NCBI GenBank assembly: GCA_902493835.1
Contig: CABURG010000036.1
Location: 1 to 13,625 of the forward strand
Reading direction: 5' to 3'
From: an uncultured Collinsella sp.
GTDB taxonomy: Bacteria; Actinomycetota; Coriobacteriia; Coriobacteriales; Coriobacteriaceae
DNA: 13,625 bases
The notes under the pieces were generated by a model. It ran no database searches and was not told the origin of the DNA. It saw only the letters and a list, made by a program, of their open reading frames with translations. Shown one piece after another: positions 13,506-13,625 of this stretch (position 1 is the first letter of the stretch; every line of letters starts with the position of its first letter). The translations under genes were made by a program, and so were the position numbers.

Positions 13506-13625
13506 GAGACGATATGAGCAGGACATAAAAACATTGAGAGCCCCTGCTGCATGAAAGACCGCGGATTAGGCCGACAATGGTGAGTGTCTAATCCAACCGT
13601 GGCGGCCACGCCGCATTCATGGAAG
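13506..13625. other. Unassigned right-end sequence with a short inverted repeat
   Basis: No supported gene lies here. GGATTAG (13563-13569) and CTAATCC (13588-13594) form a 7-bp inverted repeat with an 18-base spacer, and CGTGG-CGG-CCACG (13598-13610) is a small hairpin. These may belong to an RNA, a mobile-element end or a gene leader that continues outside the window. Confidence 0.3.

Overview
The window looks like a chromosomal segment of a Coriobacteriia gut anaerobe, most likely Collinsella or a close relative. This rests on the high-GC purine genes, a class B sortase beside purE, the CmpB-type membrane protein, the MoaE-like protein, and a tandem GCCGGCACTTGGGGAC repeat that I associate with Collinsella genomes. 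The genus call is inference from memory, not a database match.

Left part (about 1-5320) is visibly more AT-rich and reads as accessory DNA. It opens with a regulatory region holding a perfect 38-bp palindrome, followed by a mannose/sorbose-family PTS operon (EIIB-EIIC-EIID, no EIIA). A convergent GntR/UTRA repressor shares its stop-codon bases with EIID. Divergent from the repressor is an HSL-type (family IV) alpha/beta-hydrolase, bounded by a 13-bp inverted repeat and followed by a terminator. A Phd/YefM-RelE/ParE-type toxin-antitoxin pair with its own strong terminator closes this part. The first five genes look like one sugar-responsive module: the PTS imports and phosphorylates a sugar, the UTRA protein senses a sugar phosphate, and the esterase may remove acyl groups from the substrate.

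Middle part (about 5320-9080): a long 29-bp-armed inverted repeat precedes purE. After purE come a class B sortase with a long basic N-terminal tail and a divergent MoaE-like protein. A bidirectional terminator separates these from an oppositely oriented CmpB-type (PF06541-like) multi-pass membrane protein.

Right part (about 9080-13625): purF, purM and purN run in the same direction. PurF is a [4Fe-4S], propeptide-bearing type with an unusual insertion. A 156-bp gap with hairpins separates purF from purM, and purN overlaps purM by 11 bp and is followed by a terminator. A lone type-2 PTS EIIA comes next, then a tandem 27-bp repeat and an unassigned tail. PurE, PurF, PurM and PurN are all enzymes of the route from PRPP to IMP; purK, purD, purL, purC, purB and purH are not here.

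I found no tRNA, rRNA, CRISPR array, insertion sequence or clearly new defence system. The most notable non-coding signals are the palindrome at 118-155, the inverted repeats around the esterase and before purE, and the tandem repeat at the right end.
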